Assembly: GCA_948434005.1 (NCBI GenBank)
Contig: CAOJEH010000001.1
Span: forward strand, 77,678-141,677
DNA length: 64,000 bases
Origin: an uncultured Mycoplasmatota bacterium
GTDB taxonomy: Bacteria > Bacillota_I > Bacilli_A > RF39 > UBA660
Direction of reading: 5' to 3'
Both the position numbers and the translations under genes were made by a program. The notes beneath the pieces were generated by a model that made no database searches, was not told where the DNA came from, and saw nothing but the letters and a program-made list of their open reading frames with translations. Below, piece after piece: positions 1 to 9,652 of the stretch (position 1 is the first letter of the stretch; each line of letters begins with the position of its first letter).

Positions 1-63
1 GATGTAAAAATAAATTTATATAGTGATATCTATGCAACTATTAAAATTCATGTAGTAAAATAG
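1..63 (+). CDS. rplI: 50S ribosomal protein L9, C-terminal end (partial)
   Basis: The first 21 codons of the window are open in frame 1 and end at TAG 61-63. The fragment reads as a beta-strand-rich tail (DVKINLYSDIYATIKIHVVK), which resembles the L9 C-terminus. L9 binds 23S rRNA in the large ribosomal subunit. It lies ten bases upstream of dnaB, the usual rplI-dnaB order in Bacilli. The call rests on a short tail plus synteny, so it is likely but not certain. Confidence 0.6.
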   Translation, partial: DVKINLYSDIYATIKIHVVK

Positions 64-73
64 AGGTGATATA

Positions 74-1435
74 ATGGCATTAAAATCATTACCAAATAAT
101 TTAGAAGCTGAAGAGTCAGTATTAGGAGCTTGCTTTTTATCAAAGTATGCCCTACAAAAAGCTTGTGAAAATTTATCAGAAGAATCTTTTTATAGTGATA
201 AAAATGCCAAAATCTTTGCAACTTTAGCGTCTCTTATGGATAAAAAAATTCCCATAGATCTAACTACAGTAACAAGTGATTTAAAAAATAAACAAATATT
301 AAATGAAGTAGGAGGAGTAGAATATTTAACAGAAGTCTTAAATTTTGTTCCAACTGCAACTAATATAGATTACTATATCAAGACTGTAGAAGATACTGCA
401 ATACTTAGAAGATTAATAGAGACAGCAACATCTATAGCAACAGATGGATATAATAGTAATGAAAATGTAAATGAAACATTAGATGAAGCAGAAAAGAAAA
501 TTTTAAGTATAGTAAAAAATAGAAAATCAAGTGAATTTAAAACTATAAAAGAAGTTCTTGCAAAAACAGAAAAAGATTTAGAGAAATTAGCTGAAGCAAA
601 GGGAGAAATAACAGGTATAGCAACTGGATGGTATGATTTTGATAAAATAACAGCTGGACTTCATGAAAACGAATTCATAATAATTGCTGCACGTCCTGCT
701 ATGGGTAAAACTGCTTTTGCACTTAATATGGCTACACATATAGCTATGAACACTTCAAAATCAGTTGCACTTTTTAACTTAGAAATGGGAGCAGAACAAT
801 TAGCATTAAGAATACTATCATCTTTAGGACAAATAGACGGTTATAAATTAAGGACAGGCAATTTATTAAATACAGATTGGAAAAGATTAAATGAAGCTAC
901 TGCTCAATTATCAAATACTAATCTTTTTATCGATGATACGCCAGGTATAACAATAGGAGAAATAAGAGCCAAATGTCGCCGTCTTGCAAGTAGTGATCAA
1001 GGACTAAGTATAGTTATAATCGATTATTTACAATTGATATCAGGCGGAAGAAATTATGGTTCAAATAGACAACAAGAAGTTTCAGATATATCAAGAAGTC
1101 TAAAGACACTAGCTATGGAATTACATGTCCCAGTTATAGCTTTAGCGCAACTTTCTCGTGGAGTAGAATCAAGAGAAGATAAAAGACCAATAATGAGTGA
1201 TTTACGTGAATCAGGTTCAATAGAACAGGATGCAGATATTGTATCTTTCTTATATAGAGATGATTATTATAATAAAGAATCAAGAAGAGAAGATGATGCA
1301 AGTATAAGTGAATTAATAATAGGAAAACATCGTAATGGACCTACTGCTACTATAGAACTATTATTTAAAAAGAATACATCTACATTTTTAAGTTTAAGAA
1401 AAGGTGATAAGGGAGCTGAGCCAAGTGAACATTAG
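74..1435 (+). CDS. dnaB: Replicative DNA helicase DnaB (DnaC in Bacillus naming)
   Basis: The 453-residue protein has the normal family length. An N-terminal helical domain (about 1-150) for hexamer and primase contacts is followed by a RecA-type motor. Walker A is ARPAMGKT at 206-213, the Walker B strand is IVIIDYLQLI, and the late motif GKHRNGPT is present. It unwinds DNA ahead of the replication fork. The start is supported by GAGGTGAT about 6 bases upstream. Its 3' end overlaps the next gene by a few bases, suggesting co-transcription with rplI and the downstream M23 gene. Confidence 0.97.
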   Translation: MALKSLPNNLEAEESVLGACFLSKYALQKACENLSEESFYSDKNAKIFATLASLMDKKIPIDLTTVTSDLKNKQILNEVGGVEYLTEVLNFVPTATNIDYYIKTVEDTAILRRLIETATSIATDGYNSNENVNETLDEAEKKILSIVKNRKSSEFKTIKEVLAKTEKDLEKLAEAKGEITGIATGWYDFDKITAGLHENEFIIIAARPAMGKTAFALNMATHIAMNTSKSVALFNLEMGAEQLALRILSSLGQIDGYKLRTGNLLNTDWKRLNEATAQLSNTNLFIDDTPGITIGEIRAKCRRLASSDQGLSIVIIDYLQLISGGRNYGSNRQQEVSDISRSLKTLAMELHVPVIALAQLSRGVESREDKRPIMSDLRESGSIEQDADIVSFLYRDDYYNKESRREDDASISELIIGKHRNGPTATIELLFKKNTSTFLSLRKGDKGAEPSEH

Positions 1436-2927
1436 AACATTCATTTATATAATTATTGCAGGTTTACTAAGTTTCTTACTAATAAATATAGAGGAAGTAA
1501 GAACATATAATGAACCTCAAGAAGTATATAGAGTATATATAAAAGGAAAATCTTTAGGACTAATAAGATCAAAAAAGGAATTAGAAAATTATATAGATAA
1601 AAAACAATCAAAAGTAAAAAGTAAATATAATGTTGATAAGGTATATGCACCAGACGAGTTAGATATAACAAAAGAAGTAACATTTAATGAGAAAATAACT
1701 TCTGTAGCCAAGATTTATAAAAAAATAGAAAACATTTCTCCATTTACAATTGACGGATATACAATAACTATAAAAGGTTTAGAGAAAACAAATAAAGAAG
1801 GAAAAAAAGAAAAAGCCAAAGATACCAATATATATGTATTAGACAAAAAAGTATTTAAAGATGCTGTAACAAAAACTGTTCAGTCATTTATAACAAAAGA
1901 GAAATATGATGACTATAAAAATGATAGTCAAAGTGAGATAAAAGAGACAGGAACAATTCTAGAAAACTTATATATAAAAAATAAGATAAGTATAAAAGAT
2001 AAAAAGATACCAGTAGATAAAGAAATCTATCAAACAGAAGAAGATGTAAGTAAAATCTTACTATTTGGAACAACAGAAGAACAACAAAAATATACTGTAA
2101 AATCAGGAGATACTATAGAAGATGTCGCATTTAATAATAAAATTTCGCCAGAAGAATTTTTAATTGCTAATACAGACTTTAAAGATAAGAATAGTTTACT
2201 GTTTGAGGGTCAACAAGTAACAATAGGTATCCTTCATCCACAATTTGACTTAGTTGAGGAAAACCATACAGTTAGTGACCAAGATGTTAATTTTGAAACT
2301 GAAACTAAGTATGATAATAGTAAACCTAAAAGTTATAGTGCCGTAGAAAGAGCAGGAGTAAAAGGAAAGAATAGAGTAACACAAAAAATTCAAAAGGTAA
2401 ATGGAGAGACTACGAATGTAGTTACAATCTCAACAGAAGAATTATCAGCTCCTGTAAAAGAGATAATTGTAAAAGGTGGTAGAGATCCATTAACAATTGG
2501 TGGACCAAACGTTTCAGGTTATGGAGAAGTTGTCGCAACAAGAGGAGAATGGGGATGGCCAGCAACATGCTCAACTATATCATCACCATTTGGATATCGT
2601 TGGGGAGGACTTCATGATGCTGTAGATATTGCAGGTTGTGGATATGGTTCAAATATTTTTGCAGCACAAGCAGGAACAGTAGTTAAAGTTGCCTTTAAAT
2701 ATGATAATGGTAAGTATATAATTATAGATCATCATAATGGATATTATAGTTTTTATGGACATTTATCAGGTCAAGCTGTTAGAGAAGGTCAAAATGTTCA
2801 AAAAGGTCAAGTAATAGGAGCTATGGGAAAGACAGGATTTGCAACAGGAGTTCATGTACACTTTGCATTATGGAGAGGTTATCCATATTATGGAGGAAGA
2901 CCTCTAAATCCAATGAGTTTCTATTAA
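1425..2927 (+). CDS. Membrane-anchored LysM-G5-M23 peptidoglycan endopeptidase
   Basis: Probable cell-wall hydrolase cutting peptide cross-links outside the membrane. After an N-terminal hydrophobic segment (about 8-22) come a long charged region, a LysM domain (starts YTVKSGDTIEDVAF, binds glycan), a G5 domain (about 305-350) and a C-terminal M23 domain. Zinc ligands are visible as HDAVD (HxxxD) and HVHFA (HxH), so it looks catalytically competent. A GTG start at 1425 is preferred over upstream in-frame GTG 1404 because GGGAG lies 9 bases before it; this start overlaps the end of dnaB. It resembles spore or vegetative M23 proteins of Bacilli; the exact substrate is unknown. Confidence 0.88.
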   Translation: MNIRTFIYIIIAGLLSFLLINIEEVRTYNEPQEVYRVYIKGKSLGLIRSKKELENYIDKKQSKVKSKYNVDKVYAPDELDITKEVTFNEKITSVAKIYKKIENISPFTIDGYTITIKGLEKTNKEGKKEKAKDTNIYVLDKKVFKDAVTKTVQSFITKEKYDDYKNDSQSEIKETGTILENLYIKNKISIKDKKIPVDKEIYQTEEDVSKILLFGTTEEQQKYTVKSGDTIEDVAFNNKISPEEFLIANTDFKDKNSLLFEGQQVTIGILHPQFDLVEENHTVSDQDVNFETETKYDNSKPKSYSAVERAGVKGKNRVTQKIQKVNGETTNVVTISTEELSAPVKEIIVKGGRDPLTIGGPNVSGYGEVVATRGEWGWPATCSTISSPFGYRWGGLHDAVDIAGCGYGSNIFAAQAGTVVKVAFKYDNGKYIIIDHHNGYYSFYGHLSGQAVREGQNVQKGQVIGAMGKTGFATGVHVHFALWRGYPYYGGRPLNPMSFY

Positions 2928-2928
2928 T

Positions 2929-3684
2929 ATGAAGTTAAAAGTTTTAGCAAGTGGCTCAAAAGGAAATAGTTCACTAATCATATGCGATGATACAAAAATA
3001 CTTATAGATATTGGTTTAAGTTATTCTAGAATAAAGAGCCATTTAGAAATAAATAATATAAAAATAGAAGAAATAACTGCACTACTTATAACACATAGCC
3101 ATAGTGACCATATAAAAGGATTAAAAACATTTTTAAAAGAAACAAGTATTAAAGTTTATATACCAGAAGAAATGTATGATGAGTTAAAAGAAGTATTACC
3201 TAAAGAAAGATGTATCTTTATCAATGATTGTTTTAATATTAATAATGTTAATATTGAATTAATCCATACTTCTCATGATACAGATTTTTCAGTAGGATAT
3301 ATCTTTGAATATAAAAATAGAACTCTAGTACATGTAACTGATACAGGTTATATAAATAGAAAATATTTAAAGAAAATGGAAGATAAGAATGTTTACTTAA
3401 TAGAAAGTAATCATGATGAAACAATGTTAATGGATGGTCCATATCCAAGATTTTTAAAAGAAAGAGTCATAAGTGATAGAGGCCACCTTTCAAATAAAAC
3501 TACTGCAGGATATTTGAAAAAAATTACTACAGAAAATACAAATTGTGTAATTTTAGCACATATAAGTGAAAAAAATAATACAAAAGATTTAGCATATCAA
3601 GAATCAAAAGAAGTTCTAAAGGATAAAAATATTAGACTATTAGTTGCAGAACAAGATAATGAATCAGAACTTATAGAGGTATAA
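2929..3684 (+). CDS. walJ: Metallo-beta-lactamase-fold hydrolase WalJ/YycJ
   Basis: The 251-residue protein carries the metal motif THSHSDH near residue 57 and further conserved His/Asp residues (DTGY; late ILAHIS), typical of the YycJ/WalJ branch of the MBL fold. In Bacilli, walJ sits in or near the walRK locus and has been linked to coordinating cell division with replication, probably as a nuclease-like enzyme. The start codon lies one base after the previous stop, and rlmH follows after one base, matching the walJ-rlmH order of Bacilli. walR and walK are not in this window. Confidence 0.88.
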   Translation: MKLKVLASGSKGNSSLIICDDTKILIDIGLSYSRIKSHLEINNIKIEEITALLITHSHSDHIKGLKTFLKETSIKVYIPEEMYDELKEVLPKERCIFINDCFNINNVNIELIHTSHDTDFSVGYIFEYKNRTLVHVTDTGYINRKYLKKMEDKNVYLIESNHDETMLMDGPYPRFLKERVISDRGHLSNKTTAGYLKKITTENTNCVILAHISEKNNTKDLAYQESKEVLKDKNIRLLVAEQDNESELIEV

Positions 3685-3685
3685 T

Positions 3686-4141
3686 ATGATAAAAATAATA
3701 ACAGTAGGTAAATTAAAAGAAAAATATTTAATAGATGCTATAGAAGAATATAAAAAAAGATTAAGTAAATATATAAAATTAGAAATAATAGAAGTTCTAG
3801 ATGAATCTAATTATGAACAAGAAAAAATACGTGAAAAAGAATCAGAGAAAATAGAAAAATATTTAAATGATAAAGACTATATAATAACTCTGGAAATAGA
3901 TGGAGAGGAATTATCTTCAATAGAGTTTGCTAAAAAAATAGAAAAAATATTTAATATAAATAGTAATATTACTTTTGTTATTGGCGGTAGTTATGGTCTA
4001 GCTGACTCTATAAAAAATAAAGCTAATTATAAACTATCTTTTTCTAAAATGACTTTTCCTCATCAACTATTTAGAGTAATATTGTTAGAACAAATATATA
4101 GATCATTTAAAATAAATAATAACGAGAGTTATCATAAATAA
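3686..4141 (+). CDS. rlmH: 23S rRNA pseudouridine-1915 N3-methyltransferase RlmH
   Basis: The 151-residue SPOUT-class methyltransferase begins IKIITVGKLKEKY and ends with FPHQLFRVILLEQIYRSF, the family signature. The SAM-binding knot contains TFVIGGSYGL. It methylates pseudouridine 1915 in helix 69 of 23S rRNA in assembled 70S ribosomes. The start is two bases after the walJ stop, so the two are translationally coupled. Length and motifs are complete. Confidence 0.95.
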   Translation: MIKIITVGKLKEKYLIDAIEEYKKRLSKYIKLEIIEVLDESNYEQEKIREKESEKIEKYLNDKDYIITLEIDGEELSSIEFAKKIEKIFNINSNITFVIGGSYGLADSIKNKANYKLSFSKMTFPHQLFRVILLEQIYRSFKINNNESYHK

Positions 4142-4152
4142 GGAGTGATTTT

Positions 4153-4815
4153 ATGATAGGGAATGATTGGGATTTATATCTAAAAGAAGAATATAATAAA
4201 GATTATTTTAAAAACTTAATAAATTTTATTGATAATGAATATAGTAAGAAGACAATATATCCAAAGAAGAGTGAAATATTTAGTGCCTTTAGAACAACAA
4301 GTTATAAAGATACAAAAGTTGTTATTTTAGGTCAAGATCCATATCATGGAGAAAATCAAGCAGAAGGTTTATCATTTTCAGTAAAAAACTGTGTAAGAAA
4401 ACCCCCATCACTTCAAAATATTTTTAAAGAGTTAGAAGATGATTTAAATATTCCATTTCCTACTAATAATTCATTACTACCTTGGGCTAAAGAAGGAGTA
4501 TTATTACTAAATACTGTATTAACTGTAGAAGAAAAAAAACCTGCATCTCATAAAGATCAGGGTTGGGAAATATTTACAGATGAAGTCATAAAATTATTAA
4601 ATAAAAAAGAATCTCCAATAGTATTTATATTATGGGGAAGCTTTGCTAGAAGTAAGAAATCATTAATTACAAATAATACACATTATATAATAGAAAGTGC
4701 TCATCCATCACCATTTTCTGCCTATAACGGTTTTTTTGGAAGTAAACCATTTTCCAAAACAAATGAATTTTTAAAATCACAAGGTTTAAAGGAAATCGAT
4801 TGGAAAGTAGAATAA
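4153..4815 (+). CDS. ung: Uracil-DNA glycosylase (family 1)
   Basis: Removes uracil from DNA at the start of base excision repair. The 220-residue protein shows the water-activating motif GQDPYHG (about 61-67), the uracil-binding PPSLQNIFKEL stretch, and the C-terminal minor-groove loop HPSPFSAYNGFFGSKPF. AAGGAGTG precedes the ATG by about 6 bases. It is the last gene of the rplI-to-ung plus-strand run and is followed by a bidirectional terminator shared with convergent pta. Confidence 0.97.
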   Translation: MIGNDWDLYLKEEYNKDYFKNLINFIDNEYSKKTIYPKKSEIFSAFRTTSYKDTKVVILGQDPYHGENQAEGLSFSVKNCVRKPPSLQNIFKELEDDLNIPFPTNNSLLPWAKEGVLLLNTVLTVEEKKPASHKDQGWEIFTDEVIKLLNKKESPIVFILWGSFARSKKSLITNNTHYIIESAHPSPFSAYNGFFGSKPFSKTNEFLKSQGLKEIDWKVE

Positions 4816-4844
4816 AAAAAATCCACAAATAAAGTGGATTTTTT
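4816..4844. terminator. Bidirectional intrinsic terminator between ung and pta
   Basis: An 11-bp stem (4816-4826 with 4834-4844) is closed by a 7-base AT loop, with A-run and T-run on its two sides. It can therefore stop transcripts from ung (plus) and pta (minus), which converge here. Confidence 0.9.
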
Positions 4845-4846
4845 AA

Positions 4847-5842
4847 TTATTTGTTTTGCGCTTGAACAGCAGTGATAGCAACAACACCTACTATGTCATT
4901 AGCTGAACAACCTCTTGATAAATCATTTATAGGAGCAGCAATTCCCTGACAAATTGGTCCATATGCTTCTGCTTTAGCAAGTCTTTGTACAAGTTTATAA
5001 CCAATATTTCCAGCATCTAAATCTGGAAATACTAATACATTTGCACATCCAGCAACTTTACTATTAGGAGCTTTAGATTTAGCAATTTCAGGAACAATAG
5101 CAGCATCCAATTGGAATTCTCCATCAATTTTATATTGTGGAAATCTTTCCTTAGCGATTTTTACTGCCTCTACAACTTTATCAACATCAGGATGTGATGC
5201 AGAACCAACTGTGGAATGTGAAAGCATTGCAACCATAGGTTCTTTATTAACTAATAATTTAAAACTTTCAGCACTGCTAGCAGCAATTGATGCTAATTTT
5301 TCAGAAGTAGGATTTTGCTCTAAACCAGAATCTGCAAAAACAAAAATACCATTTTCTCCAAAATTACAATCAGGAACTACCATTAAGAAGAATGCTGATA
5401 CTAAGTCTGCATTTTCTTTAGTCTTAATTATTTGTAATGAAGGTCTTAATGTATTAGCAGTAGAGTGACATGCCCCACTAACTACTCCATCAGCTTTACC
5501 AACTTTTACAAGCATACAAGCATAATACATATAATCATTAAGCAAAGTATCTTTAGCCTTTTCATAAGTCATACCTTTAGCTTTTCTTATATCCACAAAC
5601 TTATTAATTAATTCTTCTGTTATTGGAGAATCATTTGGATCAATTATAGTAGATTCACTAATATCATAATTTGGAAAATCACTTTTAATTTTATCTTCAT
5701 TACCAATAATAATAATATTAGCAATACCCTCATTAAGTACTATAGAAGCGGCTTCAATAACTCTTTCATCCATAGATTCAGGCAAAACTATATTCATTTT
5801 TTTCTCTTTAGCACGTTTTTTAATATCCTCAATAAAACTCAT
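4847..5842 (-). CDS. pta: Phosphate acetyltransferase
   Basis: Interconverts acetyl-CoA and acetyl phosphate in the acetate (overflow or fermentative) pathway with acetate kinase, which is not in the window. The 331 residues match the short Pta form. Signatures include NIVLPESMDERV at the start, DGVVSGACHSTANTLRP, MLSHSTVGSA and VFPDLDAGNIGYKLVQRL. It starts two bases after the lemA-like stop on the minus strand, so the two are probably translated from one message. Confidence 0.96.
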   Translation of the reverse strand: MSFIEDIKKRAKEKKMNIVLPESMDERVIEAASIVLNEGIANIIIIGNEDKIKSDFPNYDISESTIIDPNDSPITEELINKFVDIRKAKGMTYEKAKDTLLNDYMYYACMLVKVGKADGVVSGACHSTANTLRPSLQIIKTKENADLVSAFFLMVVPDCNFGENGIFVFADSGLEQNPTSEKLASIAASSAESFKLLVNKEPMVAMLSHSTVGSASHPDVDKVVEAVKIAKERFPQYKIDGEFQLDAAIVPEIAKSKAPNSKVAGCANVLVFPDLDAGNIGYKLVQRLAKAEAYGPICQGIAAPINDLSRGCSANDIVGVVAITAVQAQNK

Positions 5843-5844
5843 AA

Positions 5845-6387
5845 TTACTTATCTTTCTCCTCTTCTTTTAAAATTTCATACATTTGTCTTTTTTCATGAC
5901 TATAAAACTCTTTTCTTTTATATCTAAATATTATTCTAATTATATTGGATGGAAAAGACACAATAAGTCTATTAAAATCAACAACTGTATCATTATAAAA
6001 TCTTATAGACGCGACTAAATCGTCTTCATTATCATTAAACTCATCCATAATTCCAATAATTTTGTTACTCTTTAATAGTTTTTCATTTTCATCTAAAATC
6101 TTAAATAAATCATTGTCTATTTTAGATAACTTATCATTAAGCTCAAAGTGATTTAATGATTCTATACTATCATCTATCTCAGATAATAAAGTTTTCTTTT
6201 TTAACTCTTTTCTTATTATAGGAGCAACTCTTTTTATTAACTCATATTTTTTATTTAAGAAAATATCAGAGTTATTTTCAGCTTCTTCAATTTTTATAAT
6301 AGAAAACTGAAACTTATTATAATAAATTACAATTATTAATAAAATAAAAGCTATAAAGGTAATACAACCTACAATAATATAAAACAT
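5845..6387 (-). CDS. LemA-family membrane protein
   Basis: The 180-residue protein has one N-terminal membrane helix (about 3-23) followed by a cytoplasmic helical bundle. The late segment YNDTVVDFNRLIVSFPSNII is the conserved LemA signature. LemA proteins are widespread and of unsettled function. A Shine-Dalgarno GGAGATG precedes the ATG. It lies between a PBP terminator and pta, two bases before the pta start. No catalytic residues are recognisable. Confidence 0.8.
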   Translation of the reverse strand: MFYIIVGCITFIAFILLIIVIYYNKFQFSIIKIEEAENNSDIFLNKKYELIKRVAPIIRKELKKKTLLSEIDDSIESLNHFELNDKLSKIDNDLFKILDENEKLLKSNKIIGIMDEFNDNEDDLVASIRFYNDTVVDFNRLIVSFPSNIIRIIFRYKRKEFYSHEKRQMYEILKEEEKDK

Positions 6388-6452
6388 ATAATCATCTCCA
6401 TATAATAAAATTATATCAAAATAAATAAATAACTACAATATAACAACATAAA

Positions 6453-6474
6453 AAAAGAGAATAATCTCTTTTTA
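6453..6474 (-). terminator. Intrinsic terminator of the class A PBP gene
   Basis: On the minus strand the PBP stop codon runs into a nine-base A/G stem, a four-base loop and its complement, followed by a T-run. It separates the PBP transcript from lemA-pta. Confidence 0.8.
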
Positions 6475-8436
6475 TGAAGCAACTGCATTACCTATTTTTT
6501 CATCAAATACTTGATCTGTATCTTTAGGTTCTGTTCCTTTTATAAAATACATTAATTTTTTCTTATTATCTGTATCGACAGCAGGCCTGCCCGTAATAGG
6601 ATTAACTAATACTGTAGACATATTATCAGGAACTTTATACCATTTATCATCCTTATCTTTTAAGTAGTCTTCCATAGTATTCAACCATATATTTTGAGAA
6701 TATTTATATTCATTAGTTTTTAATTCTTTATTATCATCATATCCAACCCATACAGCAGTTAAAACATCAGGTGTATATCCAATATTCCAATTATCTGTAG
6801 AAGTAGTACCACTTTTTAAAGCATAAGTATGCGTCATTTTAGGAGCAATACCAACAGCAGTAGGGTAATTATAATCAACATAATCTTTATCGTAAGTAGC
6901 AGTTAACATATTATTAAGAATAAAACATAAATCACTATTTAAAACTGCTTTTTTTTGTTCTTTATATTCATATAAAACATTACCATCTTTATCTTCAACT
7001 TTAGTAATTAAGTGGGGAACAACTTTGTATCCTAGATTAGCAAAAGCGGAGTATCCTGCAGCCATTTCAGTTATACTTATCTCATTAGTACCTAGAGGAA
7101 GAGAAGGTATTTTTTCTAATTTTGAATTAATGCCTACACGCTTAGCTACATTAATTAGGGCATCTTCTCCAAGAAATAAATGTGTTTTAACTGCATATAT
7201 ATTTTCAGAATATGCAATTGCAGTAGCCATAGAAATAGGTTTATTACCATAAGTTTCATTATTATTTTTTGGAGTATATTTAACATTGTTTTCAAAAGAA
7301 AAAGTAGTTTTTTCACTAGTAAATGTAGTAGAAGAAGTAAAACCATTTTCTAAAGCTGCATAATATAGATATGGTTTCATTGTAGAACCAACTTGTCTTT
7401 TAGAATCGGTTACTCTATTGTAAGAAGATTCACTATAATTTTTTCCTCCAACAAGTGCAATTATTGCCCCATTTTTTGGATTCATCATAACAGATGAAAC
7501 TTGAGCTTTAGAATCTTCAGGAATAGATTTATTAATATTTTTTTCTAAACTAGCTTGTGCACTTTCTGAAAATGTAGTATATATTTTTAATCCCTTAGTG
7601 TCATTTAACGATTTAGGGATACTATCAATTGTTTCCAACTCCTTTAAGACTGCATCATGATAATACATTGCAGTAGATAAGTTTCCATCTACTTTTTTAC
7701 CTACAATATTTAATTTCTCATTATAGGCTTCATTTTTTTGACCTTCAGTAATTATTCCATTATCAACAAGTGACTCTAATACTAATAATTGTCTTTTTTT
7801 AGCGGTATCAAAATCTACTAAAGGAGAATAATTAGAAGGAGACTTTGGTATTCCTGTAATCATACTAGCTTCTGCAAGATTAAGCTTTTTAGCACTTTTT
7901 CCAAAATAGAATTGACTAGCATTTTCAACTCCATACATACCATGTCCATAATTTATTGTATTTAAGTATCCCTCTAAAATCTCGTCTTTAGTGTAATCCT
8001 CTTCTATTCTTATTGTATACCACATTTCATCCCATTTACGCTTCCAAGTTTTATCAAAATCTAAAAATAAGTTTTTAGCATATTGTTGAGTAATAGTAGA
8101 AGCTCCTTGACTTGTATCTCCACTAGTTATATTAATAATAGAAGCTTTTAATATTCTTAAATAGTCAAATCCTGCATGTTCATAAAAATGTTTATCTTCA
8201 GTATATATAGTTGAATTAATAATATGTTTAGAAATTTTATTAAGAGGAGTCCACTCCTTAGATTTATTTCCCTCAAAATATAAATTATTATCTTTATCAT
8301 ATAATAATATATTATTAGCAGTACCTATTTCTAATCTATCAGTACTCTTTAAATATAAAATAGTACTAAGTTTTATTAAAGCGAAGAAAACTATAATTAT
8401 TACGATTAATTTAGATAAAGTTTTAAAAAATTTCAT
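6472..8436 (-). CDS. Class A penicillin-binding protein (PBP1a-type)
   Basis: Bifunctional murein synthase at the outer membrane face: GT51 polymerises lipid II and the transpeptidase cross-links stem peptides. From an ATG at 8436 the protein is 654 residues: a membrane helix (about 9-29), then GT51 motifs EDKHFYEHAGFD, QGASTITQQYAKN and GYLNTINYGHGMYG, then transpeptidase SxxK (GSTMKPYLY), SEN and KSGTTSTDNW. The open frame extends 88 codons further upstream, but that part crosses the divergent promoter region and overlaps the next gene; the ATG at 8436 has GAAGGAGAAG before it, so I chose it. Confidence 0.93.
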   Translation of the reverse strand: MKFFKTLSKLIVIIIVFFALIKLSTILYLKSTDRLEIGTANNILLYDKDNNLYFEGNKSKEWTPLNKISKHIINSTIYTEDKHFYEHAGFDYLRILKASIINITSGDTSQGASTITQQYAKNLFLDFDKTWKRKWDEMWYTIRIEEDYTKDEILEGYLNTINYGHGMYGVENASQFYFGKSAKKLNLAEASMITGIPKSPSNYSPLVDFDTAKKRQLLVLESLVDNGIITEGQKNEAYNEKLNIVGKKVDGNLSTAMYYHDAVLKELETIDSIPKSLNDTKGLKIYTTFSESAQASLEKNINKSIPEDSKAQVSSVMMNPKNGAIIALVGGKNYSESSYNRVTDSKRQVGSTMKPYLYYAALENGFTSSTTFTSEKTTFSFENNVKYTPKNNNETYGNKPISMATAIAYSENIYAVKTHLFLGEDALINVAKRVGINSKLEKIPSLPLGTNEISITEMAAGYSAFANLGYKVVPHLITKVEDKDGNVLYEYKEQKKAVLNSDLCFILNNMLTATYDKDYVDYNYPTAVGIAPKMTHTYALKSGTTSTDNWNIGYTPDVLTAVWVGYDDNKELKTNEYKYSQNIWLNTMEDYLKDKDDKWYKVPDNMSTVLVNPITGRPAVDTDNKKKLMYFIKGTEPKDTDQVFDEKIGNAVAS

Positions 8437-8539
8437 ATAATCTTCTCCTTCTAAAATTAGTATGAAATTATTAAAACTAAAATATGTATATAATTTTAAA
8501 ATAATTGTGATATAATTACAAAAAAAGTAGGTGATACAA

Positions 8540-9247
8540 ATGGCATTTTTAATAGGTGTAATAATTTTAATAATATTTATAATAATTGTGTATATAATAG
8601 CTAAAAGAAAAGTAAATAATTTTATTATGAAATATTTTGGTACAACAAATATAAATAATATTATAGAACAAGAAAAAATCATGGATGAAGAATTACCCAA
8701 ATCTTTATCAAATATGGATTCTATATATTTAGATAAAATAAAAAAGGATTTTCCAGAACTAAATATAAATGAATTAAAAAGTGAAGCAGAAAAAGTAATT
8801 TTAGAATGTTTTAATGCTTTTGAAAAGAAAGATATAAAATATTTAAATATTAAAAATAAAAAGATAAAAGAGTATGTTATTAATAAAATAGATGATATAA
8901 AACAAAATAATGCATCCTATAAAAATATAAAAATACATAAAACTGTTATAAGTAAATATGAAAAATCTAATAGTATTTCTACTATATATTTTCAAACAGC
9001 CCTACAATATAGTTATAAAGAAAATAATAATAATTATAGATTAAAACAAGATCGTATAACAACTGAATATATTTATGTTATAAATGAAGAAAAATTAGAG
9101 AAAAATATAAAAGCAATAGGCTTAAATTGTCCAAATTGTGGCGCACCTATTAAAACACTAAATAATAAGGTTTGTACTTATTGTGGTAGTGGTGTATTAG
9201 ATATAGTAAAAAAATCATTTACAATAAATAATATTGAAAATAAATAG
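8540..9247 (+). CDS. Membrane-anchored Tim44-like protein with C-terminal zinc ribbon
   Basis: The 235-residue protein has an N-terminal membrane helix (about 2-22), a middle domain (about 80-195) resembling the Tim44-like/NTF2-type fold, and a C-terminal zinc ribbon CPNCGAPI...CTYCGSG. An upstream in-frame GTG at 8531 is part of the ribosome binding site (AGGTGAT), so ATG 8540 is used. It is divergent from the PBP gene. Proteins of this layout are often annotated as Tim44-like zinc-ribbon proteins of unknown role. The domain assignment is by appearance only. Confidence 0.65.
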   Translation: MAFLIGVIILIIFIIIVYIIAKRKVNNFIMKYFGTTNINNIIEQEKIMDEELPKSLSNMDSIYLDKIKKDFPELNINELKSEAEKVILECFNAFEKKDIKYLNIKNKKIKEYVINKIDDIKQNNASYKNIKIHKTVISKYEKSNSISTIYFQTALQYSYKENNNNYRLKQDRITTEYIYVINEEKLEKNIKAIGLNCPNCGAPIKTLNNKVCTYCGSGVLDIVKKSFTINNIENK

Positions 9248-9250
9248 AAG

Positions 9251-9279
9251 TTGCAGGATAACATCTCTTATGTTATAAT
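9251..9279 (+). promoter_or_regulatory. SigmaA-type promoter for ywiB-argS
   Basis: TTGCAG at 9251-9256, a 17-base spacer and TATAAT at 9274-9279. The expected start would be near 9286, about 20 bases before the ywiB-like start codon. Confidence 0.75.
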
Positions 9280-9306
9280 TTGAAATGTATTTTTGAGGAG
9301 TACCAA

Positions 9307-9648
9307 ATGAATAAAAAAGCTAAAATAAGTCTAATAACAAAAAATGATAAAATAATTTACAATGTAGATATAGAGATTAAAAATGATAAAATAAGTTATA
9401 AAGAAAATAATGATAAGTTGACTAATGTTTTATATGATATAAAAAGTAATATATTAATAAGAGAAGATAAAGATATTTATATGGAATATAATTTTAATAT
9501 AAATAAAGCTAGTGTTTATATTAAAGAGTTAAAAAAAGAAATAGGTTTAGTATTAAAAACAAAAAATATAGTAAATAACAATAAAAAAATAACTATAGAA
9601 TATTTATTAGATAATGAATTATATAGCTATGTAATAGATATGGAGTGA
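9307..9648 (+). CDS. ywiB: DUF1934 (YwiB-like) beta-barrel protein
   Basis: The 113-residue, Lys/Asn/Ile-rich protein is made mostly of predicted beta strands, fitting the small calycin-like DUF1934 fold. Sequence alone is weakly diagnostic. The main support is its position: ywiB lies directly before argS in Bacillus, and here only four bases separate the two. ATG 9307 is chosen over an upstream TTG at 9280 because TTGAGGAG precedes it and a consensus promoter places transcription start near 9286. Function unknown. Confidence 0.6.
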   Translation: MNKKAKISLITKNDKIIYNVDIEIKNDKISYKENNDKLTNVLYDIKSNILIREDKDIYMEYNFNINKASVYIKELKKEIGLVLKTKNIVNNNKKITIEYLLDNELYSYVIDME

Positions 9649-9652
9649 TACT

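Noticed and set aside
8437-8700. 88-codon upstream extension of the PBP open frame
   Set aside because: It covers the divergent promoter region, overlaps the opposite gene and has no ribosome binding site, while ATG 8436 has a good one and a normal PBP membrane helix right after it.
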